From Deltaproteobacteria bacterium (GTDB taxonomy: Bacteria; Desulfobacterota; Syntrophia; Syntrophales; JACQWR01), in the NCBI GenBank assembly GCA_026388415.1, contig JAPLJV010000017.1, forward strand, positions 1 through 64,000: a stretch of DNA of 64,000 nucleotides, in the 5' to 3' direction. Below are positions 14,968 to 29,423 of this stretch, one piece after another. The notes under the pieces are model-generated. The model was not told where the DNA came from. It did not search any database and was given only the letters and a program-made list of their open reading frames with translations. Position numbers and translations under genes: made by a program. Every line of letters begins with the position of its first letter. Within the stretch, counting starts at the first letter, position 1.

Positions 14968-17900
14968 AGGGGAGATTTGCATGGTATTCCTGAAGCGACA
15001 TCACCTGCCACTCTTCCTGCTGCAGGGCGGCTATCGCCTCGCTCAGCGCCTTGGCTCCGGCAATGGTGGTGGTGTATAGCACATTATAAACCAGGGCGCC
15101 ACGCCGGATATGATAAGCATCCATGCTGGATTTACGTCCAACGCTGGTGTTGATCACGAGCTTGATTTCACCATTTTTGATATAATCCACCGCGTGCGGT
15201 CGCCCCTCGCTTACCTTCAAAATGGTTTCCGCAGTCACGCCGTGTGCGCACAGATGGGATGCCGTCCCCCGGGTGGCCAGAATCTGGAAGCCCTGTTCCT
15301 GAAAGGTGCGGGCGATGGGAATTATTTTATCCTTATGAGAGTCGTGGACGCTGATAAAAACCTTCCCGGCGCGGGGCAGCGTAAATCCGGCCGCCATCTG
15401 CGACTTGGCAAAGGCGAGGCCGAAGGAATGGTCTATACCCATCACCTCGCCCGTGGATTTCATTTCCGGCCCCAGCAGGATATCTACATTGGGAAAGCGG
15501 TTAAAGGGGAAAACCGCTTCTTTCACGGAGATATGCGCCGGCTGCGGGGCGACCGTAAAACCCAGTTCCTTGAGCGTTTTTCCTAGCATCACCTTGGTGG
15601 CCAGCTTGGCCAGCGGGACGCCGATTGCCTTACTGACAAAGGGGACAGTGCGGGAGGCCCGGGGATTCACCTCCAGGACATACAGAACGCCGTTCTTCAC
15701 TGCATATTGAATATTCATGAGGCCCACCACGTGCAATTCCCGGGCAATCATCTTAGTCTGAACAGTAATGGTATCGAGAAGTTCCCGTGAGAAGGTGATT
15801 GCCGGCAGGACGCAGGCGCTGTCTCCCGAATGGATGCCCGCCTCTTCGATATGCTCCATGATGCCGGCGACCACTGTTTCTGTCCCGTCGCTGATGGCGT
15901 CCACGTCCACCTCGATGGCGTCTTCCAGAAACTTGTCAATGAGAATGGGGTGATCGGGCGAGGTGATGATAGCCTTGGCCATGAATTGACTCAAGGTATC
16001 GGCATCATAGACGATTTCCATGGAGCGCCCCCCCAGGACATAGGAAGGGCGGACGAGAACGGGGTAGCCGATCCGCTCGGCGGCGCGGACCGCCCCGGCG
16101 ACGTCGGTGGCCGTGTCGTTATCGGGCTGGTTCAGGTTGAGTACCCGCACAATCTCCTGAAAACGCTCCCTGTTTTCGGCGCGGTCAATGGCATCGGGCG
16201 ATGTGCCGAGGATCTTCGCCCCCGCCGCTTCTAATCCCCGGGCCAGATTGAGGGGCGTCTGCCCTCCGAATTGGACGATGACCCCGTCGGGATTTTCCCG
16301 CTTGATGATATGCAGCACATCCTCAAGGGTCAGGGGCTCGAAGAAGAGTTTGTCCGACGTGTCGTAGTCCGTGCTCACCGTTTCGGGATTGGAATTGACC
16401 ATAATGCTCTCCACGCCCTCTTCCCGCAGGGCAAAGGAGGCATGGACGCAGCAATAATCAAATTCGATGCCCTGGCCGATGCGGTTCGGGCCGCCGCCCA
16501 GGATGACCACCTTCCGCCGCCGGGAGGGATTGGCTTCATCCTCCGTTTCATAGGTCGAGTAATAGTAAGGGGTATAGGCCTCGAATTCGGCGGCGCAGGT
16601 GTCAACGAGCTTGTAGACGGGCAGGATGTTGCGGTCAAAACGCATTTGCCGGATCTCCGCCTCCGTTTTGTGCCACAGTTCGCTCAAGCGGCGATCGGAA
16701 AAGCCCCAACTTTTGGCTTCTGTAATCAATGCGTCGGAGGGCGGCGCCGCGGCAATCAGCCTCTCGGCATCAATAATCTCCCGGAGCTGGTTCAAAAACC
16801 AGGGATCAATCCTCGTCAGCGCGTGGATCTGCTCCATAGCCATACCCTGTTGCAGGGCCGTGGCTACGTAAAAGAGGCGCTCCGAATTGGGCTTCAATAA
16901 TCTGCTCCGCAGAAATTCTTCCGGATTGGGATGATCAGGCAAGATAATGGAAAGTCCGAAATGGCCCGTTTCCAGCGAGCGGACGGCTTTCTGCAGCGCC
17001 TCCTTAAAAGTCCGGCCAATGGCCATGGTTTCACCGACCGATTTCATGGAGGTGGTCAGCACATCTTCCGTTTCGGGAAACTTCTCAAAGGTCCAGCGCG
17101 GGATCTTGACGACGCAATAATCAATCGTCGGTTCAAAAGAGGCCATCGTCTCTTTGGTGATGTCGTTGGGTATCTCATCCAAGGTGTAGCCGATCGCCAG
17201 TTTGGCGGCAATCTTGGCAATCGGGAAACCCGTGGCCTTGGAAGCCAGGGCGGAGGAGCGGGAAACGCGCGGATTCATTTCGATAACCGTCATTTCACCG
17301 GTTTGCGGGTGGACGGCAAACTGGACGTTCGAGCCACCCGTCTCCACGCCGATTTCCCGCATGATGGCGATAGCCGCGTTGCGCATCTGCTGATATTCCC
17401 GATCCGTCAAGGTCTGGGCCGGCGCTACAGTGATGGATTCGCCCGTATGCACGCCCATGGGGTCAAAGTTTTCGATCGAGCAGATGATAACCACATTGTC
17501 CGCCCGGTCGCGCATCACCTCTAGTTCATATTCCTTCCAGCCCAGGATAGATTCTTCGAGCATGATTTCATGGATCATGCTGGCATCCATCCCCGCTTTG
17601 GCCTGTTCCGCCAGTTCTTCGCGGTTATAGGCAACGCCACTGCCCGTGCCCCCCAGGGTAAAGGAGGGTCGGATAATGATGGGAAAACCAATCTCGGCGG
17701 CGACGGGAAAAACCTCTTCCATCGTCCGGGCAAAACCGCTCCGCGGCACCCGGAGGCCGATGTTTTCCATGGCCTGGCGGAATTTTCCACGATCTTCAGC
17801 CTTGTGAATGACCTCAAGCGACGCCCCGATCATTTCCACGCCATAGCGTTCCAGGACGCCACTCTCCGCCACGGCGACCGCCGTATTCAGACCCGTTTGT

Positions 17901-18175
17901 CCGCCCAGCGTGGGCAGCAGGGCGTCGGGCCGTTCCCGCGCGATGATCTTGGTTACCGCTTCCGGTGTAATAGGCTCAATATAGGTCCGGTCGGCCGTCT
18001 CCGGGTCCGTCATGATGGTGGCCGGATTGCTGTTGATGAGAATGACCTGGCAGCCTTCCTCCTTCAGCGCCTTGCAGGCCTGGGTGCCCGAATAGTCAAA
18101 TTCGCAGGCCTGGCTGATAATGATCGGCCCGGATCCGATGATCAGTATTTTGTTTAAATCCTTCCTTTTCGGCAT
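14894..18175 (-). CDS. carB: Carbamoyl-phosphate synthase, large subunit
   Basis: Makes carbamoyl phosphate for pyrimidine and arginine synthesis. The 1093 residues show the duplicated ATP-grasp architecture: first carboxyphosphate half from [17 protein letters not shown] with [12 protein letters not shown], second carbamate half from [17 protein letters not shown] with [12 protein letters not shown], then the allosteric MGS-like domain ([12 protein letters not shown]). The usual length is about 1070-1080; the extra C-terminal residues ([15 protein letters not shown] and following) are encoded by the hairpin repeats at 14885-14967. carA is not in the window. Confidence 0.95.
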   Translation of the reverse strand: MPKRKDLNKILIIGSGPIIISQACEFDYSGTQACKALKEEGCQVILINSNPATIMTDPETADRTYIEPITPEAVTKIIARERPDALLPTLGGQTGLNTAVAVAESGVLERYGVEMIGASLEVIHKAEDRGKFRQAMENIGLRVPRSGFARTMEEVFPVAAEIGFPIIIRPSFTLGGTGSGVAYNREELAEQAKAGMDASMIHEIMLEESILGWKEYELEVMRDRADNVVIICSIENFDPMGVHTGESITVAPAQTLTDREYQQMRNAAIAIMREIGVETGGSNVQFAVHPQTGEMTVIEMNPRVSRSSALASKATGFPIAKIAAKLAIGYTLDEIPNDITKETMASFEPTIDYCVVKIPRWTFEKFPETEDVLTTSMKSVGETMAIGRTFKEALQKAVRSLETGHFGLSIILPDHPNPEEFLRSRLLKPNSERLFYVATALQQGMAMEQIHALTRIDPWFLNQLREIIDAERLIAAAPPSDALITEAKSWGFSDRRLSELWHKTEAEIRQMRFDRNILPVYKLVDTCAAEFEAYTPYYYSTYETEDEANPSRRRKVVILGGGPNRIGQGIEFDYCCVHASFALREEGVESIMVNSNPETVSTDYDTSDKLFFEPLTLEDVLHIIKRENPDGVIVQFGGQTPLNLARGLEAAGAKILGTSPDAIDRAENRERFQEIVRVLNLNQPDNDTATDVAGAVRAAERIGYPVLVRPSYVLGGRSMEIVYDADTLSQFMAKAIITSPDHPILIDKFLEDAIEVDVDAISDGTETVVAGIMEHIEEAGIHSGDSACVLPAITFSRELLDTITVQTKMIARELHVVGLMNIQYAVKNGVLYVLEVNPRASRTVPFVSKAIGVPLAKLATKVMLGKTLKELGFTVAPQPAHISVKEAVFPFNRFPNVDILLGPEMKSTGEVMGIDHSFGLAFAKSQMAAGFTLPRAGKVFISVHDSHKDKIIPIARTFQEQGFQILATRGTASHLCAHGVTAETILKVSEGRPHAVDYIKNGEIKLVINTSVGRKSSMDAYHIRRGALVYNVLYTTTIAGAKALSEAIAALQQEEWQVMSLQEYHANLPYPSMPKRGIIKFPLPKERDNNVPL

Positions 18176-18310
18176 GATCTTTCCTTATAAGCTATCCCTA
18201 CCACTTTGGAGGCACAGTATCAAGCCAAGTTAATTTAAATAAAGTGGTAAAAATGGGTTCAAAGCAGGGAGGAGTAAGGAAACGTCGTGGTGGCGGAAAA
18301 GAAGTGATGG

Positions 18311-18359
18311 TTCGACAGGCTCACCATGCACGGCGTCCGCCTATCCTGAGCCTGTCGAA
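18311..18359. repeat. Inverted repeat TTCGACAGGCTCA / TGAGCCTGTCGAA
   Basis: A 13-bp perfect stem (18311-18323 with 18347-18359) around a 23-base loop, in the gap between carB and pyrG. The sequence is a known type of dispersed repeat seen in many bacterial genomes (TTCGACAGGCTCA family). It begins 12 bases beyond the pyrG stop. No T-run, so function is unknown; it could be a non-autonomous mobile element or an mRNA 3'-end stabiliser. Confidence 0.65.
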
Positions 18360-18370
18360 GGGTTCACTGA

Positions 18371-23748
<5,378 letters not shown>

Positions 23749-23765
23749 GAATTATCCTAAGTTGA

Positions 23766-23808
23766 GTGAAAGGTGAATAATTTGTTCTTTTCACCTTTCA
23801 CTATTCAC
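23766..23808. repeat. Inverted array of heptanucleotides (GTGAAAG/GTGAATA)
   Basis: Left arm GTGAAAG GTGAATA (23766-23779); right arm on the other strand GTGAATA GTGAAAG GTGAAAA (23808-23788). GTGAAAGGTGAA pairs perfectly with TTCACCTTTCAC. The right arm contains the TAG stop of the upstream gene (23801-23803), so that gene ends inside the array. The same unit set recurs at 25376-25438. Confidence 0.75.
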
Positions 23809-25054
23809 TGTTAAAGAAACGTAAGGAGGGCAGAACTGCGAGCGCCCGGCCGGAAACCTGCTCCACAATCCGTTGCAACCACTGTGTCCCGGCCTGTCTG
23901 GCATCCGCATTCAAGGCCCTGATCACGGCGATATAGTCGTCGCCGGGCGACCCCTGTTTGAGGAACATCTCGAGAAATGTGTCACGATATCGCCGCATCA
24001 CGTCGTCTGCCTCCAGCGGCGCTTGCAAACAGACCTCCAGCTCCGGCCATTTTTCCGCCAGCTCCAGTTGCCGGCGGAGCATATCCACTTCACCGCCGCC
24101 CTTAGACTTACCAAGAGCCGCGGATTTATGCATCTTTTCGGAAAATACTCGCAATTGCTTGATCCGTTCCCCGATGGCCGACTCGATAAGATCAAGGGCG
24201 CCGGCCATGAGCGCCTCGCCCATTTCCCGTTTCCGGAAGAAAGGACTGCGCACGTGCAGATACCATTGCTGCAGGGCCAAGAGGTTCGCGATATAGTTGA
24301 TATTATTATAAACTTTCCCTCTTATATCCCCGTAGAAACCGGCCTGATAATCCTGCCGGAGCGGTCGGCCTTCCCCACCGTGCAGCAACTTGGCGCCTGC
24401 ACTGTCGCGTCGCCAGACCGTACCGGCGGTAATGACCGTACCATAATCAATCCTGAGCGGACCAACCATCCCCCCCTGGCCGCCGAGAAAAATGGGGGCT
24501 TGGTCGAGCATGACTCCCTGCGGAACATCGCCGATCAGGGAAGGGGTGGCCTTATCCTGTTGCGGTGTGTAATTGAAATGCACATAAGAACTGCCGACCT
24601 CGCTATGAGCATCGCGGCCCGTACCTCCGGCCATCAGGCAGTCGCAAAAATTAATCAGGCTGCCCAGGGTGACAAAGGGAAAAAGGATGGTCTGCTTCAG
24701 GCCCACCGTATGCCCGGCTTTGGTTTCCTCCTCCAGGAGCGTCCCCTCGCGCACATGCGCCCCGTCGGCCAGGCTTGCCTTATCTAAAAAAACGGAGGAT
24801 TGAAAAAATCCTCCGTTCAGCTCCACCTGACGCCCCAACCGGCAATCAACGACTGTGGCCGGTCCCTCCGCGCCTATTTTCACGCCGGCAGAAATAAGGG
24901 TTTGGGAACCAAATATTTTCGTTCCGCTGTAAAACACCACCTCCTGGCCGGAAATTCTGTCTACCGATACCTCCGCACCGATTTCCACAGAAAAGGGTGC
25001 GGCCATCCGGACTCCTTTCGCCATTATTTCCCTTACCTTGACCGGTAATGTCAT
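23801..25054 (-). CDS. Left-handed beta-helix protein, UDP-GlcNAc pyrophosphorylase-like
   Basis: A 417-residue protein whose first 260 residues show the irregular hexapeptide periodicity of left-handed beta-helix proteins (for example FYSGTKIFGSQTLISAGVKIGAEG, and GTVITAGTVWRRD), resembling the C-terminal acyltransferase half of GlmU. No N-terminal pyrophosphorylase signature is present, so it is not a complete GlmU. The last ~150 residues look helical. It precedes the giant GlmS-like gene by 52 bases in the same direction, suggesting a joint role in amino-sugar nucleotide metabolism or its control. Its last codons (NSE, stop) are supplied by a heptanucleotide array. Confidence 0.6.
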   Translation of the reverse strand: MTLPVKVREIMAKGVRMAAPFSVEIGAEVSVDRISGQEVVFYSGTKIFGSQTLISAGVKIGAEGPATVVDCRLGRQVELNGGFFQSSVFLDKASLADGAHVREGTLLEEETKAGHTVGLKQTILFPFVTLGSLINFCDCLMAGGTGRDAHSEVGSSYVHFNYTPQQDKATPSLIGDVPQGVMLDQAPIFLGGQGGMVGPLRIDYGTVITAGTVWRRDSAGAKLLHGGEGRPLRQDYQAGFYGDIRGKVYNNINYIANLLALQQWYLHVRSPFFRKREMGEALMAGALDLIESAIGERIKQLRVFSEKMHKSAALGKSKGGGEVDMLRRQLELAEKWPELEVCLQAPLEADDVMRRYRDTFLEMFLKQGSPGDDYIAVIRALNADARQAGTQWLQRIVEQVSGRALAVLPSLRFFNSE

Positions 25055-25066
25055 GAACCTTGTACC

Positions 25067-25360
25067 CTATTCCTGTGAATTGTCTATGCCCAGTTTGACC
25101 ATTTTTTTCTGAAAGGTATTCCTGTTGATCCCCAGATAGGCCGCCGCCGCGCCCTTGGCGTTATTGCTGCGCTGCAAGGCTATCTTGAAAAGACTTCTCT
25201 CCACCATCGCCAGAATATTTTCATGCAACCTGCATTTCCCTCCGTTGAACGAATGCAGCAGGGTAGTTATATCGGCCAGCTTTTGTTCTATCACGTCTTC
25301 GACGACCGAAGCAGTGGCCGCCTTTTCCTTCACCATTCCATTAGCATTCCTGGCCTTCAT
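25067..25360 (-). CDS. Fis-type helix-turn-helix DNA-binding protein
   Basis: A 97-residue protein with a C-terminal Fis/NtrC-type HTH: VERSLFKIALQRSNNAKGAAAAYLGINRNTFQKKMVKLG. The sequence NAKGAAAAYLGINRNTFQKK aligns with the HTH of Fis ([20 protein letters not shown] type). The N-terminal ~50 residues are poorly conserved. It starts the gene group that continues into the beta-helix protein (12-base gap), and may regulate it. Whether it is a nucleoid protein or a local regulator cannot be read from sequence. Confidence 0.8.
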   Translation of the reverse strand: MKARNANGMVKEKAATASVVEDVIEQKLADITTLLHSFNGGKCRLHENILAMVERSLFKIALQRSNNAKGAAAAYLGINRNTFQKKMVKLGIDNSQE

Positions 25361-25375
25361 AAAACCTCCGAAAAA

Positions 25376-25438
25376 GTGAATAGTGAAAGGTAAAAAGTGA
25401 AAAGTGTTACTTTTTTCTTTTCATCTTTTACCTTTCAC
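25376..25438. repeat. Longer inverted heptanucleotide array
   Basis: Left arm in exact 7-base steps: GTGAATA (25376), GTGAAAG (25383), GTAAAAA (25390), GTGAAAA (25397). Right arm on the minus strand: GTGAAAG (25438-25432), GTAAAAG, ATGAAAA (to 25418). It fills the gap between moaC and the Fis-like gene and provides the moaC stop (CAG TGA, in GTGAAAG). Confidence 0.75.
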
Positions 25439-25926
25439 TGTTGTTGAGAGTTCTCACGTATAAAGACGCCGCTCTTACCGCCCCGCTTGGAAAGCAGCCT
25501 GATATCCGTTATGGTCATCAATCTGTCCACGGCCTTGCACATATCGTAGATCGTCAGGGCGGCGACACTGACAGCGGTCAGGGCCTCCATTTCCACGCCC
25601 GTCTGACCCACGTTTTTCACGGTCGCCGTGATAGCAATCTCCCCGACTTCGGCCTGGCTGACAAATTGGATTTCCACGCCCGTCAGGGGAAGGGGATGAC
25701 ACAGCGGGATCAGGTCGCTGGTTTTTTTAGCCGCCATAATGCCGGCCAGTCTGGCCACGGCCAAAACATCCCCTTTGGGCACTCCCCCGCTCTCGATAAG
25801 GGCCAGAGTCGTCGGCATCATTTGCACCTTCCCTGCGGCCACGGCTTCCCGGATGGTCGTTGCCTTCGCCGTCACATCCACAATCCGTGCGCGGCCCTTT
25901 TCATCAATATGTGATAATTTGCCCAT
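25435..25926 (-). CDS. moaC: Cyclic pyranopterin monophosphate synthase
   Basis: Molybdopterin/tungstopterin cofactor synthesis: converts the 3',8-cyclo-GTP product of MoaA to cPMP. The 163-residue protein carries [14 protein letters not shown], the substrate motif [35 protein letters not shown] and the lysines of [10 protein letters not shown]. The ATG at 25926 follows GGAG at good spacing; an ATG four codons upstream is less likely. The cofactor is needed by the AOR enzyme at 45169-47133. The three glutamine codons before the stop border a repeat array. Confidence 0.93.
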   Translation of the reverse strand: MGKLSHIDEKGRARIVDVTAKATTIREAVAAGKVQMMPTTLALIESGGVPKGDVLAVARLAGIMAAKKTSDLIPLCHPLPLTGVEIQFVSQAEVGEIAITATVKNVGQTGVEMEALTAVSVAALTIYDMCKAVDRLMTITDIRLLSKRGGKSGVFIRENSQQQ

Positions 25927-26027
25927 CCGATTCTCCATAAAAAATTTCTTCTACATCGTGCGATATAAAACCCGCGACAAACTAACACAGCCGATTTTGC
26001 GAGTCAAGGTTGATGAATTCTTAACGT

Positions 26028-26627
26028 TTAAACCTGTCCTCGAAACTCCTGAACGAGGCTCCTGCCTGCCGCGAAAGCATCAGTCAGGGCCTGCGGCTGT
26101 TTGAGGACATCACCCTTCGCATCCACCTGCCGGACGAGCAGCTCTCCTGCATACTGGACATTGAAGGCATCAAAAAAATATTTCACGGTCAGGATTGCTC
26201 CCTCAAACATCTTCGGGCCCTTAGTCCCGCCTGCGGCAATAAAGAATCCCGTCCTTTTCTTGCCTTCCTTGCCCAGAGCAGGATCTTTCAGCACGTATCT
26301 CCGTCCCCAGAGCGCCTGGGCGCGGTCAATCAGGACTTTGGTCCCGCCGGCGACCCCATAAAAAAAAATGGGGGAAGCCAGGACAACGATATCGGCCGCC
26401 AACAACCGGGGATAAATCTGCTCCATGTCATCGGTGATAATGCACCGGCCGTTCTGGAAGCAGGCCTGACATCCACGGCAGGGAGAAATCGCCGTACCGT
26501 GAACATAAAGACGATCCACTGTGACACCCTCGCCTTGAGTACCCTTAAGGAATTCATCCAGCAGCATCTCCGTATTCCCGCCCTGCCGTGGCGATCCGTA
26601 CAAAGCCATGATGTTTAAAGCGGTCAT
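26028..26627 (-). CDS. Flavodoxin-fold NAD(P)H-dependent FMN reductase / iron-sulfur flavoprotein
   Basis: A 199-residue flavoprotein. The N-terminal phosphate-binding loop is GSPRQGGNTE, and SPIFFYGVAGGTKVLIDRA is the flavin-edge segment of the family. A cysteine set CRGCQACFQNGRC (about residues 49-61) resembles the [4Fe-4S] motif of iron-sulfur flavoproteins in anaerobes, with one spacing difference. Likely passes electrons to small oxidants such as quinones or oxygen; the substrate is unknown. Starts after GGAGAAGAAAG. Confidence 0.8.
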   Translation of the reverse strand: MTALNIMALYGSPRQGGNTEMLLDEFLKGTQGEGVTVDRLYVHGTAISPCRGCQACFQNGRCIITDDMEQIYPRLLAADIVVLASPIFFYGVAGGTKVLIDRAQALWGRRYVLKDPALGKEGKKRTGFFIAAGGTKGPKMFEGAILTVKYFFDAFNVQYAGELLVRQVDAKGDVLKQPQALTDAFAAGRSLVQEFRGQV

Positions 26628-26648
26628 CTTTCTTCTCCTGCGAGTATC

Positions 26649-26765
26649 TCACTCATCTGGCAAAGTTGCCGGGCCACTAAGGAGCCAGTCCATGAAGCGG
26701 GCAAACGTGACGCGACCGGCGGCCCTGATCCAGTCAATGATGAAGTTCTTTAAATCGTCCGCCAT
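26649..26765 (-). pseudogene. 5' fragment of a MidA-family SAM-dependent methyltransferase gene
   Basis: A 38-codon open frame beginning MADDLKNFIIDWIRAAGRV and continuing TFARFMDWLL before a stop. The pattern (I..WIR..GRVTFARFMD) matches the N-terminus of the MidA/COG1565 methyltransferase family, which continues with LYHPELGYY and a Rossmann domain in intact members. Here the frame ends after SGPATLPDE, and no matching sequence follows. It is most simply the leftover 5' end of a deleted gene. Confidence 0.5.
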
Positions 26766-26822
26766 GTCTTGATCTCGTAAGCTTCATCTGCGTTCCGAAG
26801 GGTCGCAAACGGACCCTGACCG

Positions 26823-26968
26823 CGATAAACTGGATAAGTGCGTTCTCATGCTGCTCATAACACAACCGCCCGGACATTGTCACGCTGTAACTGCTTAGAA
26901 AGTTAGAAATCATATTCTGCGTATTCTTGCAGAATATGATTTCGTAAACTTACTTATCCCGTTTATCG
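26823..26968. repeat. MITE-like element: 17-bp terminal inverted repeats with internal 14-bp hairpin
   Basis: The ends CGATAAACTGGATAAGT (26823-26839) and ACTTATCCCGTTTATCG (26952-26968) are inverted copies with one mismatch. Inside, AAATCATATTCTGC (26907-26920) pairs perfectly with GCAGAATATGATTT (26929-26942). No open reading frame fits within 146 bases. It lies beside a deleted gene. No clear target duplication is visible. Confidence 0.5.
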
Positions 26969-27085
26969 GGGCCCAGAGAGTTGCAAAGTCTTTATTGAAT
27001 TTTTTCTTATTATCATCTATGGTCATACCCGTTTCTCATTTATTTAATTAATTGCCGTTACTAACTCCGCAAACGGGGGGGGAAA

Positions 27086-29380
27086 ATGTCGGACGAAATC
27101 AAAAGTAAAGAAATCAGCGAGCTGGAAGAGAAGCTGCTGATCCGCAAGGCGCTCCAGGACATCACCAATCGCATCCATGCCGCCCAGAATATCAAGCAGA
27201 TCCTCGTGGACCTGAAAGACGGGATCATGAGTCTCTTCAATGCCTACTCCATCACCATTTATGTCGTTGACAAGCCCCGCAACGAAATCTATTCCATGTT
27301 CCTTGTGGGCACGCAGGTAAGAGAAATACGGGTGCCCGTCAGTAACAGGAGCATTGCCGGCTTTGTGGCCAATTCGCGAAAAATGGTCAATATCGCCGAT
27401 GCATACGATACGAAAGAACTGCAAAACATTGACAAGGAACTGTCCTTTGACTCCAGCTGGGATAAGAAAACCGGGTTTAAAACCACTCAGAACCTGGCGG
27501 CCCCAATCTTTCACAACAACAATCTCATGGGCGTCATCCAGATCATTAATAAAAAAGGGGCGGGCGCTGGCAGGTTTTCCGCCGACGAAGAGGGTTTCCT
27601 CCAGGAGATTGCCGAGGTGCTGGGTGTGGCCTTCTACAATCAGGAGCGCTATGCCCGCAGGCGAAAAACAAGGTTTGACCAACTGATTACCCGTGACCTG
27701 CTCAAGGAGGAAGATCTCGACAACGCCTGGGAGGAGGCGCGCGAGGCAAAAGAATCCGTCGAAACCTTCCTGATGAAGAAATACACGATTTCCCGGGATG
27801 AAATGGGCAAATCCTTTGAGGCGTTCTTCCGCTGCAAGTTCATTGAATTCAATGACAAACTCCCCATCCCGGGAGATCTGCTGAAAAACCTGAAAAGGGA
27901 ATATCTGCTCCGGGAATTATGGGTGCCCATCGGCAAGCCGGACGGCAACATTCAGATTATCGTTGATGACCCCAACAACATCCTGAAAAGGGACATGATT
28001 GAAAGTCTCCTGAAGACGAAGGCGGTCCGCTATGATGTGGCCTTCCCCGAGGATATCCAGAAATATATCACTTACTTTTTCCGGTCGCCGGAAGATGAGT
28101 CGTCAATCAGCGATATTCTGGGCCGTATGGACGTGGAGGAAGAAGCCGGAGAAGAAGATGAGGAGGGAGTCACCGAATCGGACAGCATCATCATGCAATT
28201 AGTCAACAAGATCATCAACGATGCCTATCAACGCCGCGCTTCGGACATCCATGTCGAACCCAACATTGGCAAGAAAAACGTGGAGGTACGCTTTCGCGTG
28301 GATGGCGATTGCGCCATTTACCAAACCCTGCCGTTTAGTTACCGGGGCGCCCTCGTTTCCCGCATCAAGATCATGTCCAATCTGGACATCACGATCCGCA
28401 GGATTCCCCAGGACGGCAAGATAAAGTTCAAGCGGCCGGGAGGCGATGAAATAGAGTTGCGCGTGGCGACCATCCCCACGCAGGGCAATGTGGAGGACGT
28501 GGTCATGCGTATCCTGGCCAAGGGAGCAGCCATGCCCCTCGAAGCGATGGGCATTTTGAAAAGAAACTATACGGAGCTGCTGAAAATACTGGAAAAACCA
28601 TACGGAATGATACTGGTTGTGGGCCCCACAGGTTCCGGTAAAACCACCACCCTGCACGCGGCCCTGCACCACATCAACACGCCGGACCGCAAGATCTGGA
28701 CGGCTGAAGATCCGGTCGAAATCTCGCAATACGGTCTACGGCAGGTACAGGTGCAGCCCAAGATCGGCTTTGACTTTGCCGCCGCCATGCGTGCCTTTCT
28801 GCGCGCTGACCCGGACGTGATCATGGTCGGTGAAATGCGGGATTTTGAAACGGCCAAGACGGGCGTCGAAGCGTCGCTCACGGGCCACCTTGTTTTCAGT
28901 ACCCTTCACACCAACAGCGCCCCGGAAACCATTACCCGTTTATTGGATATGGGTATTGATCCCCTGAACTTTGCCGACGCCCTGCTGTGCATCCTGGCAC
29001 AACGACTGATAAGGACATTATGCAAGAGCTGCAAGGAGGCCTATCATCCGACCCTGGCGGAGTATGAGGAGATGGCGGAGAGTTTCGGCCCGGAATTGTT
29101 CGCCAAGCAAAACATCCCCTACACCGACGATCTGACCCTCTATCGGCCGAAAGGCTGTGACGCATGCGATAAGTCAGGCTACAAAGGCCGGGTAGGCATC
29201 CACGAACTTCTGGTCGGCACCGACGAAGTGAAAAGGCTGATCCAGAAGCATGCCACCGTCGAGGAGATGCGCGATATGGCGATGGCACAGGGCATGACGA
29301 CCCTGCTGCAGGATGGTATCCTTAAGGCCATTCAGGGCATTACAGATTTCAAACAGGTGCGCCGCGTATGTATAAAATAG
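27086..29380 (+). CDS. GspE/PilB-family secretion ATPase with N-terminal GAF domain
   Basis: A 764-residue hexameric ATPase that powers a type II secretion or type IV pilus machine. Residues about 20-190 form a GAF sensor domain (SITIYVVD, AAPIFHNNNLMGVIQIINK), which is unusual for the family. A middle region follows, then the ATPase core: Walker A GPTGSGKTTT, Asp box RADPDVIMVGEMRD, His box TGHLVFSTLHTN. The C-terminus carries the CxxC pairs CKSC and CDAC of the zinc-binding domain, then VGIHELL. The other secretion genes of the window lie 20 kb away at 49658-52632. Start ATG follows a G-run. Confidence 0.9.
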   Translation: MSDEIKSKEISELEEKLLIRKALQDITNRIHAAQNIKQILVDLKDGIMSLFNAYSITIYVVDKPRNEIYSMFLVGTQVREIRVPVSNRSIAGFVANSRKMVNIADAYDTKELQNIDKELSFDSSWDKKTGFKTTQNLAAPIFHNNNLMGVIQIINKKGAGAGRFSADEEGFLQEIAEVLGVAFYNQERYARRRKTRFDQLITRDLLKEEDLDNAWEEAREAKESVETFLMKKYTISRDEMGKSFEAFFRCKFIEFNDKLPIPGDLLKNLKREYLLRELWVPIGKPDGNIQIIVDDPNNILKRDMIESLLKTKAVRYDVAFPEDIQKYITYFFRSPEDESSISDILGRMDVEEEAGEEDEEGVTESDSIIMQLVNKIINDAYQRRASDIHVEPNIGKKNVEVRFRVDGDCAIYQTLPFSYRGALVSRIKIMSNLDITIRRIPQDGKIKFKRPGGDEIELRVATIPTQGNVEDVVMRILAKGAAMPLEAMGILKRNYTELLKILEKPYGMILVVGPTGSGKTTTLHAALHHINTPDRKIWTAEDPVEISQYGLRQVQVQPKIGFDFAAAMRAFLRADPDVIMVGEMRDFETAKTGVEASLTGHLVFSTLHTNSAPETITRLLDMGIDPLNFADALLCILAQRLIRTLCKSCKEAYHPTLAEYEEMAESFGPELFAKQNIPYTDDLTLYRPKGCDACDKSGYKGRVGIHELLVGTDEVKRLIQKHATVEEMRDMAMAQGMTTLLQDGILKAIQGITDFKQVRRVCIK

Positions 29381-29423
29381 CACTCCGGCGCGTCCCCACC
29401 GGGAAAATTAATCAGGCCGATCC

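Larger units (their letters stand above)
26628..27085. other. Gap with gene fragment and MITE-like element
   Basis: About 460 bases without an intact gene: a broken methyltransferase start (26649-26765), a composite inverted repeat (26823-26968), and an AT-rich stretch before the secretion ATPase gene that may contain its promoter (TTGAAT, 17 bases, TATGGT starting near 26995). Confidence 0.5.

Noticed and set aside
25376-25438. CRISPR-like repeats
   Set aside because: Units are seven bases with no spacers; no cas gene in the window. No CRISPR array was found.
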